This document shows, one piece after another, positions 1 through 8,088 of a stretch of 59,750 bases of DNA. The position numbers and the translations under genes are program-made. The stretch lies in assembly GCA_003021975.1 (NCBI GenBank), contig PXRR01000008.1, positions 52,485-112,234 of the forward strand, in the 5' to 3' direction. This DNA is from Halobacteriales archaeon QS_5_70_17. Lineage in GTDB: Archaea > Halobacteriota > Halobacteria > Halobacteriales > Haloarculaceae. The number at the start of each line of letters is the position of its first letter. Position 1 is the stretch's first letter. The notes under the pieces are model-generated. The model saw nothing but the letters and a program-made list of their open reading frames with translations. It searched no databases and was not told the origin of the DNA.

Positions 1-463
1 CGGCGGCCGCCCGGTCGACGGCGGTCGAACCTGGGGCGGCCGCCGCCTGCTCGGCGACGGCAAGACCTGGCGGGGTACCGCCGCCGGCGTCATCGCGGGG
101 ACGCTGCTGGCGGGTCTGCTGAACCGCCTCGCCGCCCGGTTCGAGGGCCGGATCGGCCGGTCGCTGCCCCGCTTCTCCGCGCGGGCGGCGGTCGCGCTGG
201 CCGCGGGCGCGATGGCCGGCGACGTCGCCGCCTCCTTCCTCAAGCGGCGCTCCGGCCGGTCGCGCGGCGCGATGGTCCCCGGGCTGGACCAGCTAGACTT
301 CGTCGCCGGCGCGTTCGCGCTCGCGCGGCTGCTCGCGCCCGACTGGTTCCACGAGACGTTCACCCGGCCCGCGGTCGCGGCCGTCCTCGTCGCGACCCCG
401 CTGTTGCACGTCGCCACCAACGGCGTCGCCTACCTGCTCGGACTGAAGGAAGAACCCTGGTGA
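1..463 (+). CDS. carS: CDP-archaeol synthase CarS, 3' part
   Basis: C-terminal part of an integral membrane enzyme that transfers CMP from CTP to 2,3-digeranylgeranylglycerol phosphate in archaeal phospholipid synthesis. The frame is open from base 2 and its start lies outside the window. The visible segment has the GDGKTWRG motif typical of the CarS/DUF46 family, hydrophobic helices (for example VIAGTLLAGLL and AAVLVATPLLHV), a conserved GDVAASFLKRR segment, and the usual C-terminal HVATNGVAYLLGLKEEPW. It ends by converging on the orc1/cdc6 gene. Family assignment is firm; only the N-terminus is missing. Confidence 0.88.
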   Translation, partial: GGRPVDGGRTWGGRRLLGDGKTWRGTAAGVIAGTLLAGLLNRLAARFEGRIGRSLPRFSARAAVALAAGAMAGDVAASFLKRRSGRSRGAMVPGLDQLDFVAGAFALARLLAPDWFHETFTRPAVAAVLVATPLLHVATNGVAYLLGLKEEPW

Positions 464-507
464 CCGGGAGCGGGAGTCGAGGCGAACCCTTTTGACCGAA
501 GGCGGAA

Positions 508-585
508 CCAGCGCCCCCGCGCGCTGACGAGCCGACGCGGGACGGTCCGCCGGGCGAGCGGTCGAGCCCGGACCGCGGGCGCTGG
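508..585. terminator. long inverted repeat between convergent genes
   Basis: Between the convergent carS and orc1 genes, a 9-bp perfect inverted repeat (CCAGCGCCC at 508-516, GGGCGCTGG at 577-585) encloses a second stem (544-547 with 571-574, and 551-555 with 566-570). A promoter-like stretch (CGAACCCTTTTGACC, about 483-497) lies just upstream on the + strand. It could act as a bidirectional transcription end or as part of a small structured RNA. The sequence alone does not tell which. Confidence 0.3.
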
Positions 586-640
586 CCCCGCGAGCGCGAC
601 GGCCCCGTCTCGCGAGCGCGCGCCGGCCGTTGCCCGTCCG

Positions 641-1762
641 TCAGTCCAGCCGCTCGAGCACCGCCTCGGCGTCGTAGGCGAGCGACAGCTCCCGGGACCG
701 CCCCCGGCCGTCGACGCTGGTGTAGGTGGCCTCGATCAGCCCCAGGCGGTCGAGCTTGTTGATCAGCTCCGAGTAGCGGGTGTACCCCAGCCCGGTCTCC
801 GCCTCGAAGGCCTCGTAGACGTCGCCGGCGCGCTCGCCGTCGTGCTCGGCGATGACGCGCACCAGCGCCACCTCCGAGTCCGACAGCTCCTGGAGGTGCC
901 GCGAGAGGTGGACGTACTTCGACTTGTCGTAGGCGGTCTCGACGTCCTCGAGTTCGACCGTCGGCGAGGCGCGCATCTCGGCGTTCAGCCCCGCCCGCCG
1001 CAGGAGGTCGATCCCCACCCGGAGGTCGCCGCCGGTGTCGGCGGTGAGTTCGGCGACCCGGTCGATCACAGACGGCCCGGCGGCATCGGTCCGGAACCCC
1101 CGGTCGACCCGCTCCTGGAGGATGTCGGCGATCTCCGGCTCGTCGTACTTCGGGAAGTAGACCTCCTCGGGGCGGAACACCGACTGGACCCGCGTGTCGA
1201 GTTCCTCGACGATGTCGAGGTCCAGGTCAGAGGAGATCAGGATGACGCCGATCTTCGCGCCGGAGTGGGCCTCGTGGGCGCGCAACAGCGAGTACAGCGT
1301 GTCGGAGGCCTCCCCCTCGTAGAACAGGTAGTTGACGTCGTCCAGCGCCACCACGAGCACCTCGTCGTCCTCGACGAGCTGGTCGGTGATCTGCCCGAAC
1401 AGCTTCTTGAAGGAGATACCGCTGGTCGGCGGCTCGTACTCGAACATCTCCTCGAACAGGCGGGAGAACACCGCGTAGCGCGTCGAGTCCACCTGGCAGT
1501 TCACGTGCGCGACGTTCACGTCCGAGACGGTTCGGAGTTCGTCGAACAGCTTCTGGACCGCCGTCGTCTTCCCGGTCCCGGGGGGACCGCGGGCCATCAC
1601 GTTCAGCGGGCGCGACCCCCGGACCGCCGGCCGCAGCGCGTACTGGAGCCCCTGCATCTGCTCGTCGCGGTGGCGGAACGTCTCGGGGAGGTAGTCGATC
1701 TCGAAGACGTGCTCGTCGCGGAACACGGACTCGTCCCACGACAGCATCTCGTCGTCGGCCAT
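641..1762 (-). CDS. orc1/cdc6: Orc1/Cdc6-type replication initiator
   Basis: AAA+ ATPase of the archaeal Orc1/Cdc6 family (373 aa), which binds origins and helps load the MCM helicase. Walker A is GPPGTGKTT (residues 59-67). Walker B is VVALDDVN (about 137-144). A C-terminal winged-helix region follows (AEHDGERAGDVYEAFEAETG). I chose the ATG at 1762, giving MADDEMLSW. The frame is open to 1858, but a TATA-like CGCTTATGTG lies about 29 bp upstream of 1762 and a GGTGA ribosome-binding sequence precedes it. Haloarchaea carry many Orc/Cdc6 paralogues. No A-rich ORB-like repeats are visible beside this one, so it is probably not at an origin. Confidence 0.9.
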   Translation of the reverse strand: MADDEMLSWDESVFRDEHVFEIDYLPETFRHRDEQMQGLQYALRPAVRGSRPLNVMARGPPGTGKTTAVQKLFDELRTVSDVNVAHVNCQVDSTRYAVFSRLFEEMFEYEPPTSGISFKKLFGQITDQLVEDDEVLVVALDDVNYLFYEGEASDTLYSLLRAHEAHSGAKIGVILISSDLDLDIVEELDTRVQSVFRPEEVYFPKYDEPEIADILQERVDRGFRTDAAGPSVIDRVAELTADTGGDLRVGIDLLRRAGLNAEMRASPTVELEDVETAYDKSKYVHLSRHLQELSDSEVALVRVIAEHDGERAGDVYEAFEAETGLGYTRYSELINKLDRLGLIEATYTSVDGRGRSRELSLAYDAEAVLERLD

Positions 1763-1925
1763 CACTTTCACCTCGCTACCCCGGACACATAAGCGTTCGG
1801 CGTGCGAGGGGCTGATGGACCGCTGGACGGTAGATTCCGGGATGTCGAACCGCACCACGAAATCCGCGTACGGCCGCGGCGCCGGGGTCCCGGGCGTCGT
1901 CTCGGACTCCCGACCGCTCGGTCGC

Positions 1926-3959
1926 TCACGGCGACTCGCGGTCGCCGTCGGCCGTCCCGGGGCGGTTCCGGTCCGCCTCGCTCCCCTCGAACTTCCCGAG
2001 CAGGCGGTCGTAGAACGAGCCGTCGGACCCGGGCTCGTCGGCGAGTTTCTCGACGATGAGCTCCGGCGTCGAGCGCGCCAGCCGGCCCTTCACCGGCGAG
2101 CGGTTCACGCGGAGTTCGCCGTCGACCAGCCCGACGGCCTCGATGCCGTCGACCTGCACGTCGAAGCCGGCCGCGTCGCTGATCTCCCCCGCGAGGTGGG
2201 AGACGAAGACGGCGGTCGCCCCCTGTTCGTGGAGGGCCTCGAGGATCCCGGCGATGATCCGGGCGCTCGCGCCCGGTTCCGTGATGCTCTCCAGTTCGTC
2301 GACGAGCACCAGCCGGTTCCCTGATCCCGTCACGAGGTCGCCGAACTCCTGGAGCGTGGCCTCGAAGGCCCCCGCGTCGAGGGTGCCCTGGCTCTTGGCC
2401 TGGTAGTGGAGCGCGTCGAACCGCTCCAGGCGGACGCGCTCGGCCGGCACGGGCAGCCCCATCTGGGCGAGCACCGCGATCACCCCGACGAGGTCGATAG
2501 TGGAGGTCTTCCCGCCGGAGTTGACCCCGGAGAGCACTGCGACCCCTTCGACGCGGTAGTCGACCGGTTCGACGGCCTCGAAGGTGACGTCCAGCAGCGG
2601 CGACCGGCCGCCCTCGATCTCGACGCCGCTGCCGCCGAACTCCGGGAGCGTGCACTCGAAGTCCCGGGCGAACCGCGCGACCGCCAGTTCGACGTCGAGT
2701 TCCAGCGCGGCGTCGACGAGGTCCTCGGTCGGCCCGCGGAGCGCCGCGAGATCGGCCGCGAGGTCGGCTTTCAGCGCGGCCGCGCGGCGGTCCCGGGCGG
2801 CGGCGAGTTCCGTCCGCAGCCGGTTGACCGCCTCCTCCTCGCGCTCGACCGGGAAGGTCGGCTCCTCGGCGAACACCGGCTCCGCGAGGTCGGCGCGGCC
2901 TTCCAGGTCCAGCGCGTCGACGAGGTGCGCTCGGGCGGCCTCGATGGCGTCCTCGAACTCCCCGGAGAGCTCGCGGTCGAGCAGCGTGTCCACCCGCGCG
3001 CCCTGCTCGACCAGCGACAGGAGGTCCGACCCCTCGATGGTGACGTCGCGCTGCTGAATCGCCTCGCGCAGGCGGTCGTTGGCGACGCTCTCGGCGGTCG
3101 AGGCCGCCGCGTCGAGGTCGTCGACGGCGGTCCCCAGCCGCCGGAGCTCCTCGTCGCCCTTGACGGTCCCGTCCTCGGTCAACCGGTCGAGACCGTCCCG
3201 GAGGGCGTCCAGGTCGCAGGGCGGGTCGAGGTCGGCGGCCTCGTGGACCGCCGCCGCGGCGAGCAGCCGCTCGCGGTTCGCGGCGAAGAACCCCAGCAGG
3301 CGCTCGGGCAGCACCTCGTCGATCCGGTTCTCGGCGTCGGGGATCACCCGGACATCGCCCTCGATGTCCAGTCCGGCGAAGGCCTCGTCGAGCGCGATCA
3401 CCGTCGCGTACCCGCGGGCGAGTTCCGCCAGGTCGCGGGCCCCGTCGACGAGTTCGACGCTCACCTCCGGGAAGGTCGCCTCCGCGCTCGCGTAGGTCTC
3501 GGCGTCCGCCGTCGCGAGACAGCGGTCGCGCACCCGCAGGTCGTCCGGCGCCGCGAGCGGTTCGACGCCGTCGAGGGCGTCGCGCACCGCCGGGTCGGGG
3601 TCGCGGTCGGTCGCCCGCTCCACGAACGCCCGGACCTCTTCGATCCGGGAGGCGCTGGCGCTTGGATACAGCGTCTCCAGGCGCTTCTCGCCGTACCCGG
3701 TGACCGCCCGGTCCTGGAGCAGGGATAGCGCCGCGCGGTAGAGTTCGCGGGCGCGGTCGGTCCGGAGGAACTCGCCGTCGTCGTCGTGGCGGCGCCGGAT
3801 CGCGCCCCGGGCGATCCGGGCGGCCCGCGCCTCGGAGATCCCCGGCGCCCGCGCGAGCGCCGCCACGTCGCCCGCCCGCAGCGCGCCTTCCGGATCCTCG
3901 AGGCGGGCCAGGCGCTCAGCCGTCTTCGCGCCCCCCCCCGGGATGGACTCGAGGTCCAT
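1926..3959 (-). CDS. MutS-related DNA repair ATPase with N-terminal HhH
   Basis: 677 aa. The N-terminus carries helix-hairpin-helix-like segments (SIPGGGAKTAERLARL; AAARAPGISEARAARIA-like). A long helical middle region (about 150-430) resembles the lever/clamp of MutS proteins. The C-terminal ATPase has Walker A GVNSGGKTST near residue 477 and Walker B LVLVDELES near residue 548, followed by the signature ITEPGASARIIAGI and the VSHLAGEIS segment. The mismatch-recognition domain of MutS1 is absent, so this is a MutS5-like or MutS2-like haloarchaeal protein; its true role (recombination or repair) is inferred. It lies upstream of orc1 on the same strand. Confidence 0.8.
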   Translation of the reverse strand: MDLESIPGGGAKTAERLARLEDPEGALRAGDVAALARAPGISEARAARIARGAIRRRHDDDGEFLRTDRARELYRAALSLLQDRAVTGYGEKRLETLYPSASASRIEEVRAFVERATDRDPDPAVRDALDGVEPLAAPDDLRVRDRCLATADAETYASAEATFPEVSVELVDGARDLAELARGYATVIALDEAFAGLDIEGDVRVIPDAENRIDEVLPERLLGFFAANRERLLAAAAVHEAADLDPPCDLDALRDGLDRLTEDGTVKGDEELRRLGTAVDDLDAAASTAESVANDRLREAIQQRDVTIEGSDLLSLVEQGARVDTLLDRELSGEFEDAIEAARAHLVDALDLEGRADLAEPVFAEEPTFPVEREEEAVNRLRTELAAARDRRAAALKADLAADLAALRGPTEDLVDAALELDVELAVARFARDFECTLPEFGGSGVEIEGGRSPLLDVTFEAVEPVDYRVEGVAVLSGVNSGGKTSTIDLVGVIAVLAQMGLPVPAERVRLERFDALHYQAKSQGTLDAGAFEATLQEFGDLVTGSGNRLVLVDELESITEPGASARIIAGILEALHEQGATAVFVSHLAGEISDAAGFDVQVDGIEAVGLVDGELRVNRSPVKGRLARSTPELIVEKLADEPGSDGSFYDRLLGKFEGSEADRNRPGTADGDRESP

Positions 3960-4065
3960 ACGCCGCCCGTAACCGGCCGGCGAGAAAACACCACCGCTTT
4001 GCGAAGCGTGGTACCGGACCGCACGGTACGGTCCGCGTCGTCGGCGGTGCGCCCGCCGGCCGCCG

Positions 4066-4374
4066 TCAGCGATCCTCGCCGTCGCTGCCCGCGCCTGGGA
4101 CGTACTCCTTCGCGCGCTCGCTCAGCCAGTCCCAGCCGCTGCGGTCGCGCACGTCGTCGATCAGGTCGTTGACGGTCGCGTCCTCCCCCAGCTGGCGCTC
4201 GTTGGCCCGGCCGGGTCGCACGCCGTCGTCGACGCGGGCCTCGAACGCCGAGTGGGCGTTCTCGTCGTAGTAGATGGGGGAGCCGCGGGCCTCGACACCG
4301 ATCAGGTCGCCGCCCTCGTGCTCCTCCGGGAACGTCGGGTCCTCGTTGCGGTCGGCACTCTCGGGTCCGGACAT
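4066..4374 (-). CDS. small acidic protein of unknown function
   Basis: 102 aa, starting MSGPESADRNEDP. A longer open frame exists upstream, but it is the antisense shadow of larE. The ATG at 4374 has a TATA-like GTTATCATTG about 30 bp upstream on this strand. The composition is strongly acidic, with segments such as SPIYYDENAHSAFEARVDDG and GWDWLSERAKEYVPG. There is no transmembrane segment or known motif that I recognise. It is divergent from larE and may share its regulatory region (4375-4495). Confidence 0.65.
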   Translation of the reverse strand: MSGPESADRNEDPTFPEEHEGGDLIGVEARGSPIYYDENAHSAFEARVDDGVRPGRANERQLGEDATVNDLIDDVRDRSGWDWLSERAKEYVPGAGSDGEDR

Positions 4375-4495
4375 GCATCGATGTGAGACCCGAAGGCGTG
4401 TTATCATTGTGCTTGCCTGCGGTCGGTCGCCGTTTCGGTCGCGGGCCCGGGCCGCGTGACGCGGGGCTTTTGCCCGCGGACGACGATCCCACGAT

Positions 4496-5374
4496 ATGGT
4501 CGCCGACAAACTCGACGCCGCGCGGTCGGCGCTGGCCGAGCGCGACGGCGTCCTCGTCGCGTTCTCCGGCGGCGTCGACTCCAGCGTCGTCGCCGCGCTG
4601 GCCCACGACGCGCTGGGCGACGACGCAGTCGCCTGCACCGCCCGCAGCGAGACGCTGCCGGACGCCGAACTCGAGGACGCTCGCCGCGTCGCCGAGGAGA
4701 TCGGCATCCGCCACGAGACGGTCACGTTCTCGGAACTCGACGACCCCGACTTCGTAAAAAACGACGGCGACCGCTGCTATCACTGCCGGACGATGCGCCT
4801 CTCGAAGATGTACGAACGCGCGGAGGCGCTGGGTATCGGAACGGTCTGTGACGGCACCAACGCCTCCGATCCCGGCGAGGGCCACCGGCCCGGCCTGCGC
4901 GCGGTCGAGGAACTGGAGGTGTTCTCGCCGCTGCTGGCCCACGGGATCGCGAAAGGGGAGGTCCGGGAGGCCGCCCGGGAGTACGGCCTCTCGGTCGCCG
5001 ACAAGCCCTCGATGGCGTGTCTCTCCTCGCGGATCCCCACGGGCCTGGAGGTGACCGAGGAGCGCCTCGGCCGCGTCGAGCGCGCCGAGACGCTGCTCCG
5101 ACAGTGGGGGTTCGAGCAGTTCCGGGTGCGCGACCACGACGGCCTCGCGCGCATCGAGGTCGGTCCCGACGAACTGGGGCGCGCCCTCGACCCCGATTTC
5201 GCCGCGGCCGCCGAGGAGCACCTCCGGGACATCGGCTTCGAGCACGTCACGCTCGACCTGGGTGGGTACGCGACCGGGAGCGTCAGTCCCGAGGGCGCGG
5301 AGGCCGACGGCTCGGACGATACCACCGACGGCGCGGAGACGACGGCGGTCTTCGACGCCGACTACCCCTCCTGA
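4496..5374 (+). CDS. larE: ATP-dependent sacrificial sulfur transferase LarE
   Basis: 292 aa, PP-loop ATPase with AFSGGVDSS (residues 22-30). LarE adenylates and sulfurates the pyridinium dicarboxylate precursor of the nickel-pincer nucleotide cofactor of lactate racemase-type enzymes. Three candidate cysteines are visible: C94 and C97 in RCYHCR, and C175 in SMACLSSRIPTG. C175 corresponds in context to the sacrificial cysteine, and the three together suggest the iron-sulfur-dependent LarE subtype (inference). A TATA-like GGGGCTTTTGCCC lies about 25 bp before the ATG, so the mRNA is probably leaderless. No larB or larC is present in the window. The 3' end overlaps the convergent GNAT gene by 13 bp. 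Confidence 0.88.
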   Translation: MVADKLDAARSALAERDGVLVAFSGGVDSSVVAALAHDALGDDAVACTARSETLPDAELEDARRVAEEIGIRHETVTFSELDDPDFVKNDGDRCYHCRTMRLSKMYERAEALGIGTVCDGTNASDPGEGHRPGLRAVEELEVFSPLLAHGIAKGEVREAAREYGLSVADKPSMACLSSRIPTGLEVTEERLGRVERAETLLRQWGFEQFRVRDHDGLARIEVGPDELGRALDPDFAAAAEEHLRDIGFEHVTLDLGGYATGSVSPEGAEADGSDDTTDGAETTAVFDADYPS

Positions 5375-5868
5375 CCGCCCAGTTCCGTTCGCGTCTCCAC
5401 GACCTCCCCCTCGACTCCGGTCGAGCGGCGCCCGGAGAACTCGTGCGTGCGGGTGCCGACGCGCTCGTAGCCGCGGCGCTCGTAGAACGGGACGGCGCCG
5501 AGCGACGACGAGAGGCGAAGCCGCCGGCGGCCCCGCTCCCGGGCCGCCCGCTCCAGGTCGGCGAGGAGCGCCGTCCCGACTCCCTCCCGGGCGACCGAGG
5601 GACGGACGTAGACGGCGGTCACCTCGGCGTCGGCGTCGGCGCCCGCCGTCGGTTCGCCGTCGGGCCGCGGATCGAGGCGCACCGAGCCGAACCCGACGAC
5701 CGCGCCGTCGCGCTCCGCGACGGCGACGTACGCGTCCCCGTCCGCGATGGTCGCCGCGTAGTCGGCCGACCCGCAGCCGCCGGCCCACGCCTCGACCTGC
5801 TCCGGGTCGTCCGCCGCCGGCCCGAGTCCCTCGATGGACGCCCGGTGGACCCGCCGTACGGTCGGCAT
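5362..5868 (-). CDS. GNAT-family N-acetyltransferase
   Basis: 168 aa acetyltransferase of unknown substrate. The acetyl-CoA binding core is VTAVYVRPSVAREGVGTALL, with the R/Q-x-x-G-x-G/A pattern as REGVGTA, followed by VPFYERRGYERVG typical of GNAT motif B. The ATG at 5868 (MPTVRRVHRAS) is preferred because the upstream extension runs into the preceding gene and is not GNAT-like. It lies 49 bp downstream of the histidine phosphatase on the same strand, possibly co-transcribed. Confidence 0.8.
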   Translation of the reverse strand: MPTVRRVHRASIEGLGPAADDPEQVEAWAGGCGSADYAATIADGDAYVAVAERDGAVVGFGSVRLDPRPDGEPTAGADADAEVTAVYVRPSVAREGVGTALLADLERAARERGRRRLRLSSSLGAVPFYERRGYERVGTRTHEFSGRRSTGVEGEVVETRTELGGQEG

Positions 5869-5917
5869 AGTCCGTGCGGTCGACCAGCGAACGGTGGGAG
5901 GCCAGAGGCGACCGGCG

Positions 5918-6520
5918 CTACCGCCAGGGGGTGGCGTTCTCCCGGACGACCTCGCTGCCGCCCCCGATCCGGAATTCGTTGACCGCACAGTTGTCCTGCT
6001 CGTGTTCGGTCAGCGTCTCCCCGAGGTCGAGCCCCTTTGCGTGGCCGAGCGCGAGGTAGATGGGGCCGCCGTGGGTCACGACCACCGTCGTCCCCGGGCG
6101 GTCGGCGACTGCGCGCCACCCCTCGACGACCCGCCCGCGGACGGCCGCGAAGCTCTCGCCGCTGTCGGGCGCCTCGTCGACGGCCGCGGCCGCCGCCTCC
6201 TCGGCGGCGAACTCCGGGAAGCGGTCGAGCAGGTCCTCGTACTCCAGCCCCTGGTAGACGCCGATGTCGCGCTCGCGCCAGCGCTCGGAGCGCTCGACCG
6301 GCGCGTCGACCGCGGCGGCGACGCGGTCGGTCGTCTGTCTCGCCCGCAGGAGGTCGGAGGTGACGACCCGGTCGACGTCGTAGGCGTCGGCGACGCACTC
6401 CGCGGCCGCCGCGGCCTGCTCGCGGCCCCGCTCGTTGAGCGGGACCGGCGCCCACCCCTGGATGCGCCCTGCCCGGTTCCAGTCGGTCTCGCCGTGACGC
6501 AGGAGTACGACCGTGCTCAT
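5918..6520 (-). CDS. histidine phosphatase family protein
   Basis: 200 aa, phosphoglycerate-mutase-like fold. The catalytic RHGETDWN motif is at residues 8-15, PLNERGREQA follows at 27-36, and the second histidine lies in VVVTHGGPIYLALGH. The substrate cannot be inferred; relatives include phosphoglycerate mutases, sugar phosphatases and alpha-ribazole phosphatases. Full length for the family. Two consecutive genes on this strand (this and the GNAT gene) may form an operon. Confidence 0.85.
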   Translation of the reverse strand: MSTVVLLRHGETDWNRAGRIQGWAPVPLNERGREQAAAAAECVADAYDVDRVVTSDLLRARQTTDRVAAAVDAPVERSERWRERDIGVYQGLEYEDLLDRFPEFAAEEAAAAAVDEAPDSGESFAAVRGRVVEGWRAVADRPGTTVVVTHGGPIYLALGHAKGLDLGETLTEHEQDNCAVNEFRIGGGSEVVRENATPWR

Positions 6521-6627
6521 CTACCGGTCGGCTACGGAGGGGGGCGGGATGTGCTTTCCTCCGTGCGCGAGCGGCGGCCGCGCCGACCGGGACCGAGGCC
6601 GGGACCGGGACCGAGTGGGGGTGCCGG

Positions 6628-7956
6628 CTATCGGTCGGTCCACCGCAACAGCAGTAGCGTCGCCTCGAACAGTCCGACCATCGTCAGCGCCACGATGATC
6701 GGCGCCATCCCCGTCGGGTCCGGGCTGAACAGCAGGGCGACGCCCAGGAACCCGCCCCAGAAGTACAGCCGGCGGTCGACCAGCCACCGGCGGGTCGTCA
6801 GCCCCATCATCACCGCCAGCATGATCAGCAGGGGGATCTGGAAGACGGCGGCGAAAAAGCCCATCATCAGCAGCATGAGGCCGAACGTGTCGGTCAGCCC
6901 GAACGCGATCCCGGCCGCCTCGACCGTGTAGCTGACGAAGTAGGTGAACAGCGCCGGCAGGACGAGGTAGAACGCGAACGCCACTCCGATGAACGCGAGT
7001 ACGAGGCTGGTCGGTACGGCCGCGAGGTAGTAGCGGCGCTCGTGCTGGTAGAGCCCCGGGCGCATGAAGAGATACGTCTCGTAGACGAACACCGGCAGGG
7101 CGGCGACGAAGCCGACCAGCGTCGCGACCTTCAGCCGCGCGAGCACCAGCGCCAGCGGCCGGTAGATCCGCGGTTCCGTCGGGACGTCCTGGACGCTGCC
7201 GAGGATCGAGTACCAGATGAAGTTGATCATGTCGACCGAGAACGGCAGCGCGAGCACGCTCACGATCGACATCGCGAGGATGACCACCCCCAGTCGGCTG
7301 ACCATCTCCTCGATGTGGTCCGCCAGGGGCATCTCCTCGTCCGAGGCCGGTCCCTTGAGGGGTTCGTCGGTGGTGTCGACGAAGCCGTCCTCGTAAGCGG
7401 GGGTCTCCGACGACGCCGAGGGGACGGCCGCCCCGCCGTCGGACTGGACGGCGTCCTCGTCCGCGTCCGCGTCGGTCTCGGCCCCGCCGAAGTCGATTTC
7501 AGGGTCGGAATCGGGGTCCCGCTCGTCGGCCCACTCGATGTCGGCGTCGGAGTCCGCGCCGACGTCGCTGCCCTCCGGATCCGGATCGTCGGTCCCGGGT
7601 CCGGTTTCGTTCACCCGGGTGACGCTGCTCCCGGAGCCATCGCCGTCGCCGGCGTCCGGATCGGCCGAGCGGTCGGGGTCGTCGGGGAACTCCGCCTCCC
7701 GACGCTCGCCGTACCGCTCGTCGGAGGGGAGAGCCCTCTCGTCGATACCGTCCTCGTCTCCGTCCTCGCCCTCGTCGATTCCGCCGGTTTCGGCGCCCTC
7801 AGCGTCGGCATCTGAGGTCGGATCGGCGTCGTCCGGATCCGTGGTCGAGGTCGGATCCGGGTCCGGACCGGGGTCCGCGTCCGAGTCGGAGCGGGGGGGT
7901 CCGTTCCCCTCCCCGCTCTCGTCCCCGTCGGACGTGCGACGCTCGTCGCCGGTCAT
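6628..7956 (-). CDS. tatC: Tat translocase subunit TatC (single-domain) with long acidic N-terminus
   Basis: 442 aa. The C-terminal ~220 residues are a TatC domain with six membrane segments, starting at MPLADHIEEMVSRLGVVIL and including FVYETYLFMRPGLYQHERRYY and the terminal LFEATLLLLRWTDR. TatC is the receptor for twin-arginine signal peptides, the main export route in haloarchaea. The first ~220 residues are a very acidic, Asp/Ser/Gly-rich, probably disordered cytoplasmic extension unlike the compact TatC of bacteria. The start is the ATG at 7956. It is divergent from the double TatC gene at 8089, so both subunits of the haloarchaeal Tat system are encoded side by side. Confidence 0.9.
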   Translation of the reverse strand: MTGDERRTSDGDESGEGNGPPRSDSDADPGPDPDPTSTTDPDDADPTSDADAEGAETGGIDEGEDGDEDGIDERALPSDERYGERREAEFPDDPDRSADPDAGDGDGSGSSVTRVNETGPGTDDPDPEGSDVGADSDADIEWADERDPDSDPEIDFGGAETDADADEDAVQSDGGAAVPSASSETPAYEDGFVDTTDEPLKGPASDEEMPLADHIEEMVSRLGVVILAMSIVSVLALPFSVDMINFIWYSILGSVQDVPTEPRIYRPLALVLARLKVATLVGFVAALPVFVYETYLFMRPGLYQHERRYYLAAVPTSLVLAFIGVAFAFYLVLPALFTYFVSYTVEAAGIAFGLTDTFGLMLLMMGFFAAVFQIPLLIMLAVMMGLTTRRWLVDRRLYFWGGFLGVALLFSPDPTGMAPIIVALTMVGLFEATLLLLRWTDR

Positions 7957-8088
7957 TACCCGTTCGTAGGTCACCCCGCCGTTGTAAGCCTTCTCACCCG
8001 AGCGCGGCGACCGCCCGCACCGCCTTCCCGCCGCCGGAACGCGGATCCGACGGAAAAGATTGATAGCACCCACTAGGCTAGGGCGACT

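Noticed and set aside
1763-1925. Possible replication origin next to orc1/cdc6.
   Set aside because: Too short, no AT-rich unwinding element and no repeated ORB-like sequence with A/G runs is visible; many haloarchaeal orc genes are not at origins.
4496-5374. LarE context as evidence of a complete lactate racemase cofactor pathway here.
   Set aside because: No larB, larC or lactate racemase-like gene lies in the window, so only the single gene can be claimed.
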